A program made the position numbers and the translations under genes. A stretch of DNA of 55,692 nt from the NCBI GenBank assembly GCA_019912885.1, contig JAIOHV010000201.1, positions 1-55,692 on the forward strand, in the 5' to 3' direction. Within the stretch, counting starts at the first letter, position 1. Each line of letters begins with the position of its first letter. Below, piece after piece: positions 5,620-13,705 of this stretch. This DNA comes from a bacterium. Lineage in GTDB: Bacteria; Lernaellota; Lernaellaia; JACKCT01. The notes under the pieces were generated by a model. That model made no database searches. It saw only the letters and a program-made list of their open reading frames with translations, and was not told the DNA's origin.

Positions 5620-8016
5620 CTAATCGTCGTAGTAATCGAATGCGGCGACATCCTCGGTCAGGTCGATGAAACGCTTCACCGGCGGGTCGTCCCACGACTG
5701 TTCGGCGCCGCCGGGCCAGAGCACCTTAACCTCGTCGATCGTCGTCTTGTCCCCCAGGCCGAATTCGACCGGCAAGGACGGCGTGCTGCTGGCGTGGCCC
5801 TTGGCGCACTGCACCTCGCGGATTTGCGTCAGGTCGCCCGCGACAAGCGTGACGCGCGCGCCGCACGCGGAGCGGTTCGAGGTCACGCCGGTCAGGCGGA
5901 ACGTCGCCCAATTATTGTCCTGCCCCACGTCGTTGCGGAAGACGTGCGTGACGAATCCGCCGGACCGGCGCGTGACGAGCAGGTCGAGATCGCCGTCGCG
6001 GTCGAAATCTCCCCAGGCGTGGTTCGTGCAGTCGTGCATCTCGATGCCGGCCCAATACGTGACGTCCATGAACGTGCCGTCATCGAGTTGGCGATAGAGG
6101 CGGCCGTAGTGCCCTTCGTAGAGATCGGACAGGAACACGTCGAGCCGGCCGTCGTTGTCGAAATCGACGAACGACACGTCGATCTCGCCCTCGTCGCACG
6201 TGAAGCCGAGCGCGTCGGTGACCTCCGTGTAGAAAAAATCCGGCGCACCGGAGTTGAGATTCATGCTGCTCGGCTCGCTCGACGGCTGGTAGCGCGGGTG
6301 GCTGATCTCCGCGAGGTACGCGTCGAGGTCGCCGTCGTTGTCAATGTCGCCGAAGTCCGACGCGAAGGTGTTGCCGGGGCGGTTGCCGCGCGGCGAATCC
6401 AGGTTCGCGTCGTCCGCCACGTTCACGAAGGTGCCGTCGCCCTGGTTTTCCCAGAACACGTTTTTCACGCGGCCGTATTCGGACACGAAGATATCGGCGA
6501 GTCCGTCGTTGTTGTAGTCCGTCCATGTCACGCCGTAGGTGGGACGCCCGGCGAGCACGCCGATCGCCGATGCGTCGGTCACGTCGGTGAACGTGCCGTC
6601 GCCGTTGCCCGCGAAGAGCACGTCGGGGAACGACGGGATATTCGGATACTCCACGAGCCAGTTGCCGACGTAGAGGTCCACGACGCCGTCGCCGTTGTAA
6701 TCCGCGGCCGCGGCGGCCGACGTGCTGGGTCGGTCGCCCTCGAACATCACGTCCACCCCGTTCGATTCCTTTTCGGTGAACACGCCCGTGCCGTCGTTCA
6801 ACAGCACGGTGGACGGCGCGTCGACCGCGTCCGTCACGGGCGTGTTGACGCCGAGGTACACGTCGATGTCGCCGTCGTTGTCGAAATCGGCCCAGACGGA
6901 AAAGCCGGCGTAGTAGCCGTTCAGGCCGGAGGCGTCCGTCACATCGACGAACATCCCTTCGTCGTTGTGGTACACGCTGAAGCCTTCCTCGTCGTATCCG
7001 CCGCGCGACACCACGATGTCGTCCCAGCCGTCGCCGTCGATGTCCGCCCACACGGTGCGCTGGCGATGCAGATCGCCCGGCAGGCCGATGTCGGTCGTCA
7101 CGTCGGTGAAGGTCTCCGACTCCTTCTCGCAGAAGGTGTAGCCGTTCGCCCGCACCATGTAGTTATGCCCGGCGACGCCCCACTGGAACGGCGCGTTCGC
7201 GGCGGCCCAGTCCGCGCTGTAGTAGCGACTGCGCAGGTGGTAATTGTCCGTTCCATCCACGCCGAGCAGCGGCTCCTCGGTCACGTGTTCGTAAGCCACC
7301 CAGAACTTGTCGGCGGGGTAGCGCCAGAAATCGCGCGGCGGCAGCTCCACGCGCACCCAGCCCGCCTCCTCGGGTATCGCAAGGCGGATCGGCGTGATGA
7401 GATCGCCGTAGCGATCCGGCTCGGATCCGCACACGTCCGGCAAAAGGCGGACGATCACATCGCCGCAGCCGCCAAAGAAATAAAGATCGACGCTCGTGAC
7501 GTGGAACGGGTGCGGCGCGATGACCTGAATCGCCTCGATGTCGCCGGGTTCGAGCCCGCCGCGCCCGGCCTTTTTTACGCCGTCGTCGAGCGCGTATTGC
7601 GCCTCGACGTTCGCGGCCGGGTCCGTGGCGTCCGGGCAGATCGAGGCGTAGAGCGCCTCGCGGTCGATCGGCGCGCCCGGTTCGTCGCTTTCGACGACCG
7701 TCGCCTCGTCGACGCACTCGTAAACCGAGTCGTCGTCCCCCGCGTCGTCGTCGTCGTCATCATCATCATCGCCATCCGCTTCGTCGTCGTCGGCCGCGTC
7801 GTCGTCAGAGACATTGTCGTTGTCGTCATCGTCGTCGTCGTCGCCGCACGAGCAGCCGGCGGCCATGGACAGCGCCGCAAGCAGAAGCAACACGAAAATG
7901 GACCGAATGGACATAATGGACATGATGGACCCTATGGACCGGATCGACGCCTTAGACGCGCGGCGTTGCAGAGCGTCGCCCAGGTCGCGATTCTGATTTT
8001 CGTTCGTGGTTTCCAA
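5620..8016 (-). CDS. Asp-tract lipoprotein with FG-GAP/VCBS propeller and ASPIC/UnbV domain
   Basis: A 798-residue protein. A lipobox MAAGC (C55 from the TTG start) is followed by SCG and an Asp-rich tract. Seven D-x-D-x-D-G type repeats (for example DIDGDGWDD, DFDNDGDID, DYNGDGVVD, DIDNDGDLD, DFDRDGDLD) suggest a seven-bladed calcium-binding FG-GAP/VCBS propeller. The C-terminus (SNRSACGARV, REVQCAKGH, FGLGDKT, VKVLWPGG) matches the ASPIC/UnbV domain. Such proteins are surface-located; ligand unknown. The TTG start is 12 nt after the upstream stop and follows GAGG. An ATG at 7921-7923 would give a more typical signal peptide. Five codons around it come from an ATGGAC-type repeat. Confidence 0.85.
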   Translation of the reverse strand: METTNENQNRDLGDALQRRASKASIRSIGSIMSIMSIRSIFVLLLLAALSMAAGCSCGDDDDDDDNDNVSDDDAADDDEADGDDDDDDDDDAGDDDSVYECVDEATVVESDEPGAPIDREALYASICPDATDPAANVEAQYALDDGVKKAGRGGLEPGDIEAIQVIAPHPFHVTSVDLYFFGGCGDVIVRLLPDVCGSEPDRYGDLITPIRLAIPEEAGWVRVELPPRDFWRYPADKFWVAYEHVTEEPLLGVDGTDNYHLRSRYYSADWAAANAPFQWGVAGHNYMVRANGYTFCEKESETFTDVTTDIGLPGDLHRQRTVWADIDGDGWDDIVVSRGGYDEEGFSVYHNDEGMFVDVTDASGLNGYYAGFSVWADFDNDGDIDVYLGVNTPVTDAVDAPSTVLLNDGTGVFTEKESNGVDVMFEGDRPSTSAAAAADYNGDGVVDLYVGNWLVEYPNIPSFPDVLFAGNGDGTFTDVTDASAIGVLAGRPTYGVTWTDYNNDGLADIFVSEYGRVKNVFWENQGDGTFVNVADDANLDSPRGNRPGNTFASDFGDIDNDGDLDAYLAEISHPRYQPSSEPSSMNLNSGAPDFFYTEVTDALGFTCDEGEIDVSFVDFDNDGRLDVFLSDLYEGHYGRLYRQLDDGTFMDVTYWAGIEMHDCTNHAWGDFDRDGDLDLLVTRRSGGFVTHVFRNDVGQDNNWATFRLTGVTSNRSACGARVTLVAGDLTQIREVQCAKGHASSTPSLPVEFGLGDKTTIDEVKVLWPGGAEQSWDDPPVKRFIDLTEDVAAFDYYDD
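7897..7943. repeat. Second ATGGACnnn array within a lipoprotein signal region
   Basis: Imperfect 9-bp units (ATGGACCGA, ATGGACATA, ATGGACATG, ATGGACCCT) give the residues SIGSIMSIMSIRSI just before the hydrophobic core of the signal peptide. The array matches the one at 5461-5500, although the two proteins are otherwise unrelated outside the Asp tract. Confidence 0.7.
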
Positions 8017-8028
8017 ATTCCTGCCTCG

Positions 8029-8469
8029 TCAGCGCGTAAGCGCGTCGCGGAGTGGCACGGGGGTCGAAAGCGCAAAACCCGACGGCACGATCGTGACCGC
8101 GGTTGTCTTTCCGGTTGCGCCGAATCGCCAGCGAATCGCCTGGCCGTTCATCGCGTCGAGGCGCGAGCGCTCGAACACCACGAAATAGAGGCCGCCGGGG
8201 TACGACGCGTACTCCTCGATGCGCGTTTCGCCGACGGACAGCTCGACGGTATCGGCCGTGCCGCGCGGGAATGTCCCCTTCACGCGCACGACGTAGCCTT
8301 CGGTGTACGTCACGGGCTTTTCATCGCGCGTCACGGTGACGGCTTCGGGCAGCGTCACGCGCGCGATGTCGTATCCGGTGATCGAGACCGCGTCCGCGCG
8401 GTCGCCGGCAAGCGCGGCGCCGGCCGCGAGAACGAAAAGGATGGCGATGATCGAGAGGGCGCGCGTCAT
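8029..8469 (-). CDS. Small secreted hypothetical protein
   Basis: A 146-residue protein with a clear Sec signal peptide (basic MTR, hydrophobic core, AAGAALA before GDRADA). The mature about 125 residues look like a beta-rich domain (repeated VTV/VVRV/VELSVG strands) with no Cys. I do not recognise the family. Its ATG overlaps the stop of the upstream hydrolase (ATGA), and the FG-GAP lipoprotein starts 12 nt downstream, so the three are probably co-translated. An accessory periplasmic or surface role is the natural guess from context. Confidence 0.75.
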   Translation of the reverse strand: MTRALSIIAILFVLAAGAALAGDRADAVSITGYDIARVTLPEAVTVTRDEKPVTYTEGYVVRVKGTFPRGTADTVELSVGETRIEEYASYPGGLYFVVFERSRLDAMNGQAIRWRFGATGKTTAVTIVPSGFALSTPVPLRDALTR

Positions 8470-9716
8470 GATGCGTCTCCGTTTGTCTTGCGTACATTCA
8501 GGTATTTATCCCAGAACTCAAAGATTTGGGACAGTAACGACGTCCCGGTGCGCGGATCGACGAAGCCGTACGCCGGCCTGAGGACGTGAAGCGGCGCGGT
8601 CGAAAACTGATTGATGATGGCGCTGTACGCATAAATCGCGGGCACGGTCGAATTCTGGTAGGGGTCATTCGGCGCACGATCGAGATAGTTGGCGTCGGAA
8701 TCGCTCACCAGGGCGTGAAAGGCTCGGGGGCGCACGCGCACGGTGACGTTCGCGACGACCGCGCCACCGGAATGGCCGATCAGCCCGATGCGGTCGGGTT
8801 CGACGGCCGTGAGCGACGCGACGTACCGGTGCGCCAGCAGTTGCTCGTACACATGCAACGACAGCAGCGAAAAGCCGGCGAGCAAGAGGCGCCTCGAGAT
8901 GTCGGACTCGACCTTGTCGGCCAGCATCGCGCGGCCGGAGACCATCGCGATGAGGTACCCGTGCGCGGGGTACGTTTCGCCGCCGTAATCCGTCCGAAAG
9001 ATTTCGATGCTGTCTCCGTGCCCGTGCGCCGCGACGATGGCCGGAAGGAATTCTTCGGGATCCCGGGGTGCGAGGATGACGACGCGAAAGGCGCCCACAT
9101 CCTCGTCGAGGATGAGGATTTCCTTTTCGCACGAATCGGCGTCCACGCGCGTCGAAACGACCTCCACCGTCATTCGCCTTCGTTCGAGCCGGTCAAGGAG
9201 AAACTCAATGTTCAGGCGATTCGCGAGCTTCTTCGCGAGGACGTCTGGACGCGGGAGCTTGACGAAAAGCGGCGGCGGGACAGTCAACATGTCATCCAGC
9301 CGCGCCTGCGTGATTTCGCGCGCGCGCGACCTGTTTCGATCGAGAAATTTCTCGTAACCCCGCACGCACCGATGCGCGTTCACGGCGCAGGAAAGCTCGG
9401 AAAAATCGCCCAGGTAATCCGTCTCGTCGATATTCGCGCCCGCGCGAAAATCGTCGAGCCAGCCGCACATGGCGTCGTAATCGGCCCCGTGATAACCCAC
9501 GCGCGGCGGAAGGCGAGCGGCGTCGCCGCGACCCGGCGCCGGCGTGTCGTCGTCATCGCCGCCGTCATCGAAACCCTGTCCGTCCGCGTCTTTTCCCGGC
9601 GCGGCGGGCCACATCGCGACCAGCAGCGCGGCCACGAGCGCGGCGCCCAGGGGTATTGCCCGGCGCCGGCGCGCGGCGCGGTACAGGCGCGTTTTCCACG
9701 CCCGGGCGGGGGTCAT
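8466..9716 (-). CDS. Membrane-anchored or secreted alpha/beta hydrolase
   Basis: A 416-residue protein. A basic N-terminus precedes one hydrophobic segment (about residues 21-38), then a low-complexity linker with a short DDGGDDDD run. The C-terminal about 300 residues carry an alpha/beta-hydrolase core: HGHGD (oxyanion-side loop) and nucleophile elbow GHSGG (S316). A later Asp and His could complete the triad but I cannot assign them. The family is peptidase/acetyl-xylan-esterase-like; substrate unknown. The start overlaps the stop of the upstream gene by 4 nt and the stop overlaps the next start by 4 nt, so it sits in the middle of an operon. Confidence 0.75.
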   Translation of the reverse strand: MTPARAWKTRLYRAARRRRAIPLGAALVAALLVAMWPAAPGKDADGQGFDDGGDDDDTPAPGRGDAARLPPRVGYHGADYDAMCGWLDDFRAGANIDETDYLGDFSELSCAVNAHRCVRGYEKFLDRNRSRAREITQARLDDMLTVPPPLFVKLPRPDVLAKKLANRLNIEFLLDRLERRRMTVEVVSTRVDADSCEKEILILDEDVGAFRVVILAPRDPEEFLPAIVAAHGHGDSIEIFRTDYGGETYPAHGYLIAMVSGRAMLADKVESDISRRLLLAGFSLLSLHVYEQLLAHRYVASLTAVEPDRIGLIGHSGGAVVANVTVRVRPRAFHALVSDSDANYLDRAPNDPYQNSTVPAIYAYSAIINQFSTAPLHVLRPAYGFVDPRTGTSLLSQIFEFWDKYLNVRKTNGDAS

Positions 9717-11653
9717 GGCGTCGCGAGCTGAATGTCGTCGAACGACACCAGCCCCTTGGGGTTGACGTCGAATTCGAAGATCACCGCCTCGATATCCGTG
9801 CCCACGATCGGGCTGGCCGACAGATCCGCGAGCGGGATGCGCACGGTGTTCAGCACCGTTTTCGATCCGTCGGACGCGCCGTATTTCACGCGGGCGGGGT
9901 ACGTCAGCGTGGCGTAATCCGACACGGGTACCGCGGGCTGCTCCACGCCGTCCACGACGACGCGCACGGAAAAGTCCTGCGCCGCGTCGAACGTGTTGTA
10001 GTTGTCCGCGACCTCATACACCGTCGCGGCGCGGAAGACGAGTGCGTCAAAGTCGTCGGCCGACGCATCGAGCGCCGGCAGATCGACTCGATATTCCGAC
10101 GCCGACGTCCAGCCCGCGCTCACGCCGCGTGAGCTGCCGGGGTAGAGCGGCGACTCCGTCCATATCGAGGTCGTGGCGCTGTTAGTCGCGCCGGCAAGAC
10201 TGCCCGACGTCTTGTTCGCGTCTTCCTCGTAGTGGTCAAACCACATCCGCTCCGGGCCCTGGAACTGCTGGTTCATCACGATCGTTCCGGGGAGCGAGCC
10301 GTACGTCGTCTCGCCGGCGAAGAAATTGCGGTAACAGGTCTCGCCGTCGAACGACGCCAAAAACCAGGACGTGATGAAGTTAAGGCCAATGGCGCGCTGG
10401 TCCGGGCCGGACAGCGGCGCGGGATCCGAAAACGACGGCGGGTACGGATCGCCCACCGCCGACCACACCGTGTTCCAGTGCGCGTGGTTCGCGCCGTAGA
10501 CGAACGCCAGCGCCTTGGCGGCCGTCGTTTCCTCGCCCACCGGCAACGCGCGATCGTACGTGGCGTGGCCCTGGAAATCGGACACGTCGCCGTCATTCGA
10601 TCCGTGCATGATCGCGTAGTTCACGTCGCGCGGCACGAAGTTCTGGAACAGGATCTGCCCGTCCACCGGAGCGATGGCGAACAGCGCCCGGATGTCGAAA
10701 TCGAAATCGTGCAGCGGGTCGCTCGGGTTGTGCAGCGTCGTATTGAAATCCTGCGCCGCCACGACCGCTTCGCCGCCGCGTGAATGCCCCGCCAGGCCGA
10801 TGCGGGACAGGTCGATCTTCTGGTAGAGCGGGTGCGTCGGCGTCTCGTTCCACTCTCTAAACAATTGCAGATGACGCAGCAGCACGATTCCGCGCGCGTC
10901 ATTTTCGCCGGACGCGCCGTTCAGGAAATCTTCCTCCACCGAAAACGCGATGTAGCCGTGCGTCGCGAGGTGGCTCGTCAGGTAGTCGTAGCCCGGATAG
11001 GAAAACTCCGCCGGATCGTGATTGCCATGAACGACGAGGACGACCGGAAACGGCCCCGCGCCGTTCGGGTAGTAGCCGACCGCGTGCAGTGGCACGGCCG
11101 TCGGCTTGATGCCGCGGCCAAAACGCACGTAGAAGTCGAGAACGAAAACATACGGCTGAACGTTCGTCGTGCGCTTGTCGGGGTCGCCGTCGTGGCCGTA
11201 CTCCATCGCGGTCGTGGCAAAAGGCCCGGGCGTCGCCGGGTCGGGCGGATCACCGATGCACGGATCCATCGGGAACAGCGGACCGTCGCTCACCGTGTCG
11301 TCGTCGCCGGTGTCGTCATCGCCGGTGTCGTCGTCGCCCGTGTCGTCGTCCCCGGTGTCATCATCGCCCGTATCGTCGTCCGACGTGTCGTCATCCGCCG
11401 TGTCGTCGTCGGCGGTGTCGTCGTCGAAATCGTCGTCGACGTCATCGTCACCGGCGTCGTCATCCGAATCGTCGTCGTCGAGATCGTCGTCGCCGGCATC
11501 GTCATCCGCGCTGTCGTCATCGCCGTCGTCGTCATCGTCAGCGTCGTCATCGGTGGAATCGTCATCGTCGTCGTCGTCGTCGCCGCACGAGCAGCCGGCG
11601 ACGGCACTTGCGAAAAACGCGGCCAGAAGGATGGCAATCAGAAATCGGGGCAC
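9713..11653 (-). CDS. Asp-tract lipoprotein with chlorophyllase/PETase-like alpha/beta-hydrolase domain
   Basis: A 646-residue protein. The GTG at 11651-11653 follows GGAGG with good spacing and is preferred over the ATG at 11687-11689. The signal peptide ends in lipobox AVAGC (C21) then SCG, followed by about 100 residues almost entirely of DDD repeats. The repeats are irregular at first and then six or more exact TGDDD units. The catalytic domain has VHGNHDP and the nucleophile elbow GHSRGG (S291), as in chlorophyllase-like and polyester-hydrolase-like families. The last about 180 residues form a separate domain ending in a beta-rich SFDDIQLATP segment, probably a carbohydrate-binding-like sandwich. 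It is the first gene of the operon. Surface esterase activity is inferred. Confidence 0.8.
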   Translation of the reverse strand: MPRFLIAILLAAFFASAVAGCSCGDDDDDDDDSTDDDADDDDDGDDDSADDDAGDDDLDDDDSDDDAGDDDVDDDFDDDTADDDTADDDTSDDDTGDDDTGDDDTGDDDTGDDDTGDDDTVSDGPLFPMDPCIGDPPDPATPGPFATTAMEYGHDGDPDKRTTNVQPYVFVLDFYVRFGRGIKPTAVPLHAVGYYPNGAGPFPVVLVVHGNHDPAEFSYPGYDYLTSHLATHGYIAFSVEEDFLNGASGENDARGIVLLRHLQLFREWNETPTHPLYQKIDLSRIGLAGHSRGGEAVVAAQDFNTTLHNPSDPLHDFDFDIRALFAIAPVDGQILFQNFVPRDVNYAIMHGSNDGDVSDFQGHATYDRALPVGEETTAAKALAFVYGANHAHWNTVWSAVGDPYPPSFSDPAPLSGPDQRAIGLNFITSWFLASFDGETCYRNFFAGETTYGSLPGTIVMNQQFQGPERMWFDHYEEDANKTSGSLAGATNSATTSIWTESPLYPGSSRGVSAGWTSASEYRVDLPALDASADDFDALVFRAATVYEVADNYNTFDAAQDFSVRVVVDGVEQPAVPVSDYATLTYPARVKYGASDGSKTVLNTVRIPLADLSASPIVGTDIEAVIFEFDVNPKGLVSFDDIQLATP

Positions 11654-11695
11654 GGGCGCGAACCTCCGTCGGGGTAATCGGGGCCACACTATAGC

Positions 11696-11764
11696 AGTGT
11701 CGAGTGACGAGTGACGAGTGGCGAGCGATTCAAATTGGGAATGGCGAATGGCGAATGGGGAATG
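11696..11764. repeat. CGAGTGA/TGGCGAA imperfect short-period array
   Basis: About 70 bp of repeats: GTGACGA and GTGGCGA units, then GGCGAATGGCGAATGGGGAATG. Related arrays lie at 2832-2862, 5596-5612 and 30385-30425, always between genes. No ORF or RNA fold of note. The rest of the 11654-12101 interval holds only a palindromic CGGGCGTCCCG, weak promoter-like AT stretches and the features listed separately. Confidence 0.6.
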
Positions 11765-11946
11765 CCGGACACCTCCTGAGCTCGGCCGAGCGATTGGCCC
11801 GGGAGCGCGGGCGTCCCGCCTGCTTATACCCTGACGTGTTGATCCACCGTATGAGGATATAATATCTATCCGCTTGAATCATGGGCAAAATGTCGACACG
11901 CATGAATCGGTATTTGAAAAGTATGACGCACCGCGTTATCACCGCA

Positions 11947-11966
11947 CGCAACGATTTGTTGCCGCG
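11947..11966 (+). repeat. Left copy of a 20-bp direct repeat flanking the beta-helix gene
   Basis: CGCAACGATTTGTTGCCGCG matches 13078-13097 at 19 of 20 positions (T/G at position 14). The copies are 1131 bp apart and lie on either side of the body of the 12102-13127 gene. Confidence 0.8.
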
Positions 11967-12003
11967 TCGTCACAAAATCTTTTTCGGAGACGTGATTTTC
12001 CCG

Positions 12004-12032
12004 TTGACATTCGGCAGGGAACGCGGTATTTT
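12004..12032 (+). promoter_or_regulatory. Near-consensus promoter for the AT-rich island
   Basis: TTGACA (12004-12009), a 17-nt spacer and TATTTT (12027-12032), about 70 nt upstream of the ATG at 12102. This is the best sigma-70-type promoter seen on the plus strand here. Confidence 0.75.
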
Positions 12033-12050
12033 GAGAAAATATCGGTGCAG

Positions 12051-12093
12051 CCACGACCTCCGGAGCCACGACCTCCGGAGCCACGCCTGGAGG
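12051..12093 (+). repeat. 15-bp tandem repeat in the 5' leader
   Basis: CCACGACCTCCGGAG occurs twice in tandem (12051-12065, 12066-12080), followed by a partial third copy, between the promoter and the start codon. CTCCGGAG is itself palindromic, so the transcript leader may fold into small hairpins. Confidence 0.7.
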
Positions 12094-12101
12094 GAAAAAG
12101 T

Positions 12102-13127
12102 ATGGCGGGCTCCTATTATATCAATCCGGATCGACCTGACGACACCGGCAACGGGCTTTCGTGGGCGACGGCGAAGAAGACCATTCAAGGTTTGGTCGAT
12201 ATCCTGACGGGTCCGGTCGAAGGCGAGACGAAGGTCTACCTCGCCGCGGACGCCACGGCGGCCTTTTCCGGCGATGTTCAGATGCGCGGAATTTCGGCGA
12301 TCGGCGAAGATGCCAAGCTCGTCTTCGAGCCGCGCTCGACGGACAATTCGACCGTCGTCTGGAATGAGGACAACTACGAAGGGCACACGTACAGCCCGTT
12401 CGAAAGCACGGAAACCGGCGCCTTCGATATCACCGCCGACGACAAACCGGTCGAGCTGCCCCTGCAATTCGACATTCGCGATTGCCGGCATGTCGAATTT
12501 CGAGGATTCAAAATTATCGGCACGAGTGGATTCGTCCTCGCGCAATTGACACTGATCAATAGCGCGAGCGGCGTGAAATTCGTGTACTGCCGGCATGAGG
12601 AGAAATCGACAGGAATCGCGAGTCTCGGCAATTCCAACGTGGACGCCGAAAATTGCTATTTCTTGCGAAACAACGTCGCCGTGTATGCGGGCCACGGCGG
12701 GAATTTCAACCTGATCGGCAACAATTACATTGTTGAGCCATACAAACACGGGATTCTCGGCTGGATGGGCGGAAATCTCCTTGTCAGCCCGTGGGACGAA
12801 TCGTTCGACTATTATACGACAGAGGTCCGGACGAATCTGTCGCGCCCGAGTTTCGAGGCCATCAAGCTTGTCGGAAAGTCGGTGATGAGCATCTGGCAGG
12901 GCTTCGGCCTGCTTGACGAGATTTCTATCGGAAAGGTTCGCGTCTACAATGCCAATCGCGTCCTTTCTCCGAAGTACCTTGGCGTCGTCCTGGAATCGCA
13001 ATCGATGGTGGTCGGTGCCTCGCAATTCGAATTCCTGACACTCAACGCGAAGAGCGAAGATCAAAATATGCCTGCGGCGCAACGATTTGTGGCCGCGCGC
13101 GGTGAACGCTGTCTCGTGATAGGATAG
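12102..13127 (+). CDS. Right-handed beta-helix-like protein (tail-spike/adhesin type), hypothetical
   Basis: A 341-residue protein starting at ATG 12102, preceded by GGAGGG; the frame stays open upstream but has no better start. The N-terminus (YYINPDRPDDTGNGLSWATAKKTIQ) is the typical opening of parallel beta-helix proteins such as phage tail spikes and pectate-lyase-like folds. Repeated short strands follow (VEFRGFKI, VKFVYCRH, VDAENCYF, FNLIGNNYIVE). There is no signal peptide or catalytic motif that I can identify. Codon use is less GC-biased than in the flanking operons, and the next two genes are more AT-rich still, so horizontal acquisition is likely. The last codons lie in a direct repeat. 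Confidence 0.65.
   Translation: MAGSYYINPDRPDDTGNGLSWATAKKTIQGLVDILTGPVEGETKVYLAADATAAFSGDVQMRGISAIGEDAKLVFEPRSTDNSTVVWNEDNYEGHTYSPFESTETGAFDITADDKPVELPLQFDIRDCRHVEFRGFKIIGTSGFVLAQLTLINSASGVKFVYCRHEEKSTGIASLGNSNVDAENCYFLRNNVAVYAGHGGNFNLIGNNYIVEPYKHGILGWMGGNLLVSPWDESFDYYTTEVRTNLSRPSFEAIKLVGKSVMSIWQGFGLLDEISIGKVRVYNANRVLSPKYLGVVLESQSMVVGASQFEFLTLNAKSEDQNMPAAQRFVAARGERCLVIG
13078..13097 (+). repeat. Right copy of the 20-bp direct repeat
   Basis: CGCAACGATTTGTGGCCGCG, 19/20 identical to 11947-11966. This copy encodes AQRFVAA near the C-terminus of the beta-helix gene. Recombination between copies would delete the promoter and most of the gene. Confidence 0.8.
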
Positions 13128-13176
13128 TAGTAAACTCACTATCGATAAACCCCACAGAATGAACGGGAGGTGCAAC

Positions 13177-13695
13177 GTGACTTATAAGAAACTGTATGTG
13201 CCTATAAAAATGAGCCAAGCAACAGTGCCGGGCTTGACATCCCGTCAGGGCGGGCGGCGATATGTGCCACGTTTGATGGGTGGTGTTGCCTCTGATCTGA
13301 GTATCCCGAATATCGATCAGCCAAATTTTCAGGTTGACCCGTTTGTTGGGCGATTGGGCCGAATCGATCTTTCTAACGAAATTGGTCGCCTACTTGCGGG
13401 CGTAATACAAGGTATGGGCAGCGCTGGCGGCAATCGGGGGGAACTTGATGAACTTGGGATAGGATCCGTTGGCGCCTATTATAGCGACGATGATGACGAC
13501 GATCAGGGTGACGATGATGGCACCGACGATCCAGATAATTACGAAGATTTGGGAGGGGGTGGAGGTTGCACTAAATTTATCCCTGATGTTATTCATTTAT
13601 TGCAGAATCGAACGAATGTCCGCTTTAATCGCAAAACGAGAAATGCTCTTGCGTCGTCTCTGTTAACGGTGTTTCAGCTACTTGGCTTGGAGTAA
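13177..13695 (+). CDS. Hypothetical protein with internal Asp run
   Basis: A 172-residue protein. GTG 13177 follows GGGAGG by 6 nt and is preferred to the ATG at 13159. There is no signal peptide. The middle carries a DDDDDDQGDDDGTDDPDN segment followed by a GGGGGC turn. The N-terminal half is Gly/Arg-rich and ends in DLSNEIGRLLAGVIQGMG, a possible amphipathic helix. The C-terminal about 50 residues look helical (FIPDVIHLLQN, NALASSLLTVFQLL). I do not recognise the family. Base composition is clearly AT-richer than the chromosome average here. It overlaps the upstream edge of the next gene's translation signals and probably shares its transcript. Confidence 0.65.
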   Translation: MTYKKLYVPIKMSQATVPGLTSRQGGRRYVPRLMGGVASDLSIPNIDQPNFQVDPFVGRLGRIDLSNEIGRLLAGVIQGMGSAGGNRGELDELGIGSVGAYYSDDDDDDQGDDDGTDDPDNYEDLGGGGGCTKFIPDVIHLLQNRTNVRFNRKTRNALASSLLTVFQLLGLE

Positions 13696-13705
13696 TATCG
13701 ATCTA

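Noticed and set aside
3748-8589. Long plus-strand open frames (567 and 1005 codons) opposite the lipoproteins
   Set aside because: The Val/Ile-rich repeats in them are just the reverse complement of GAC-rich Asp tracts. No ribosome binding sites or recognisable domains.
9713-11653. Asp tract as an RTX-type calcium-binding repeat
   Set aside because: The repeats are TGDDD without the GGxGxD nonapeptide spacing; they are a linker, not an RTX roll.
11881-12207. Alternative ORF overlapping the leader of the beta-helix gene
   Set aside because: No ribosome binding site; it lies across the promoter and repeat leader in another frame and has no recognisable content.
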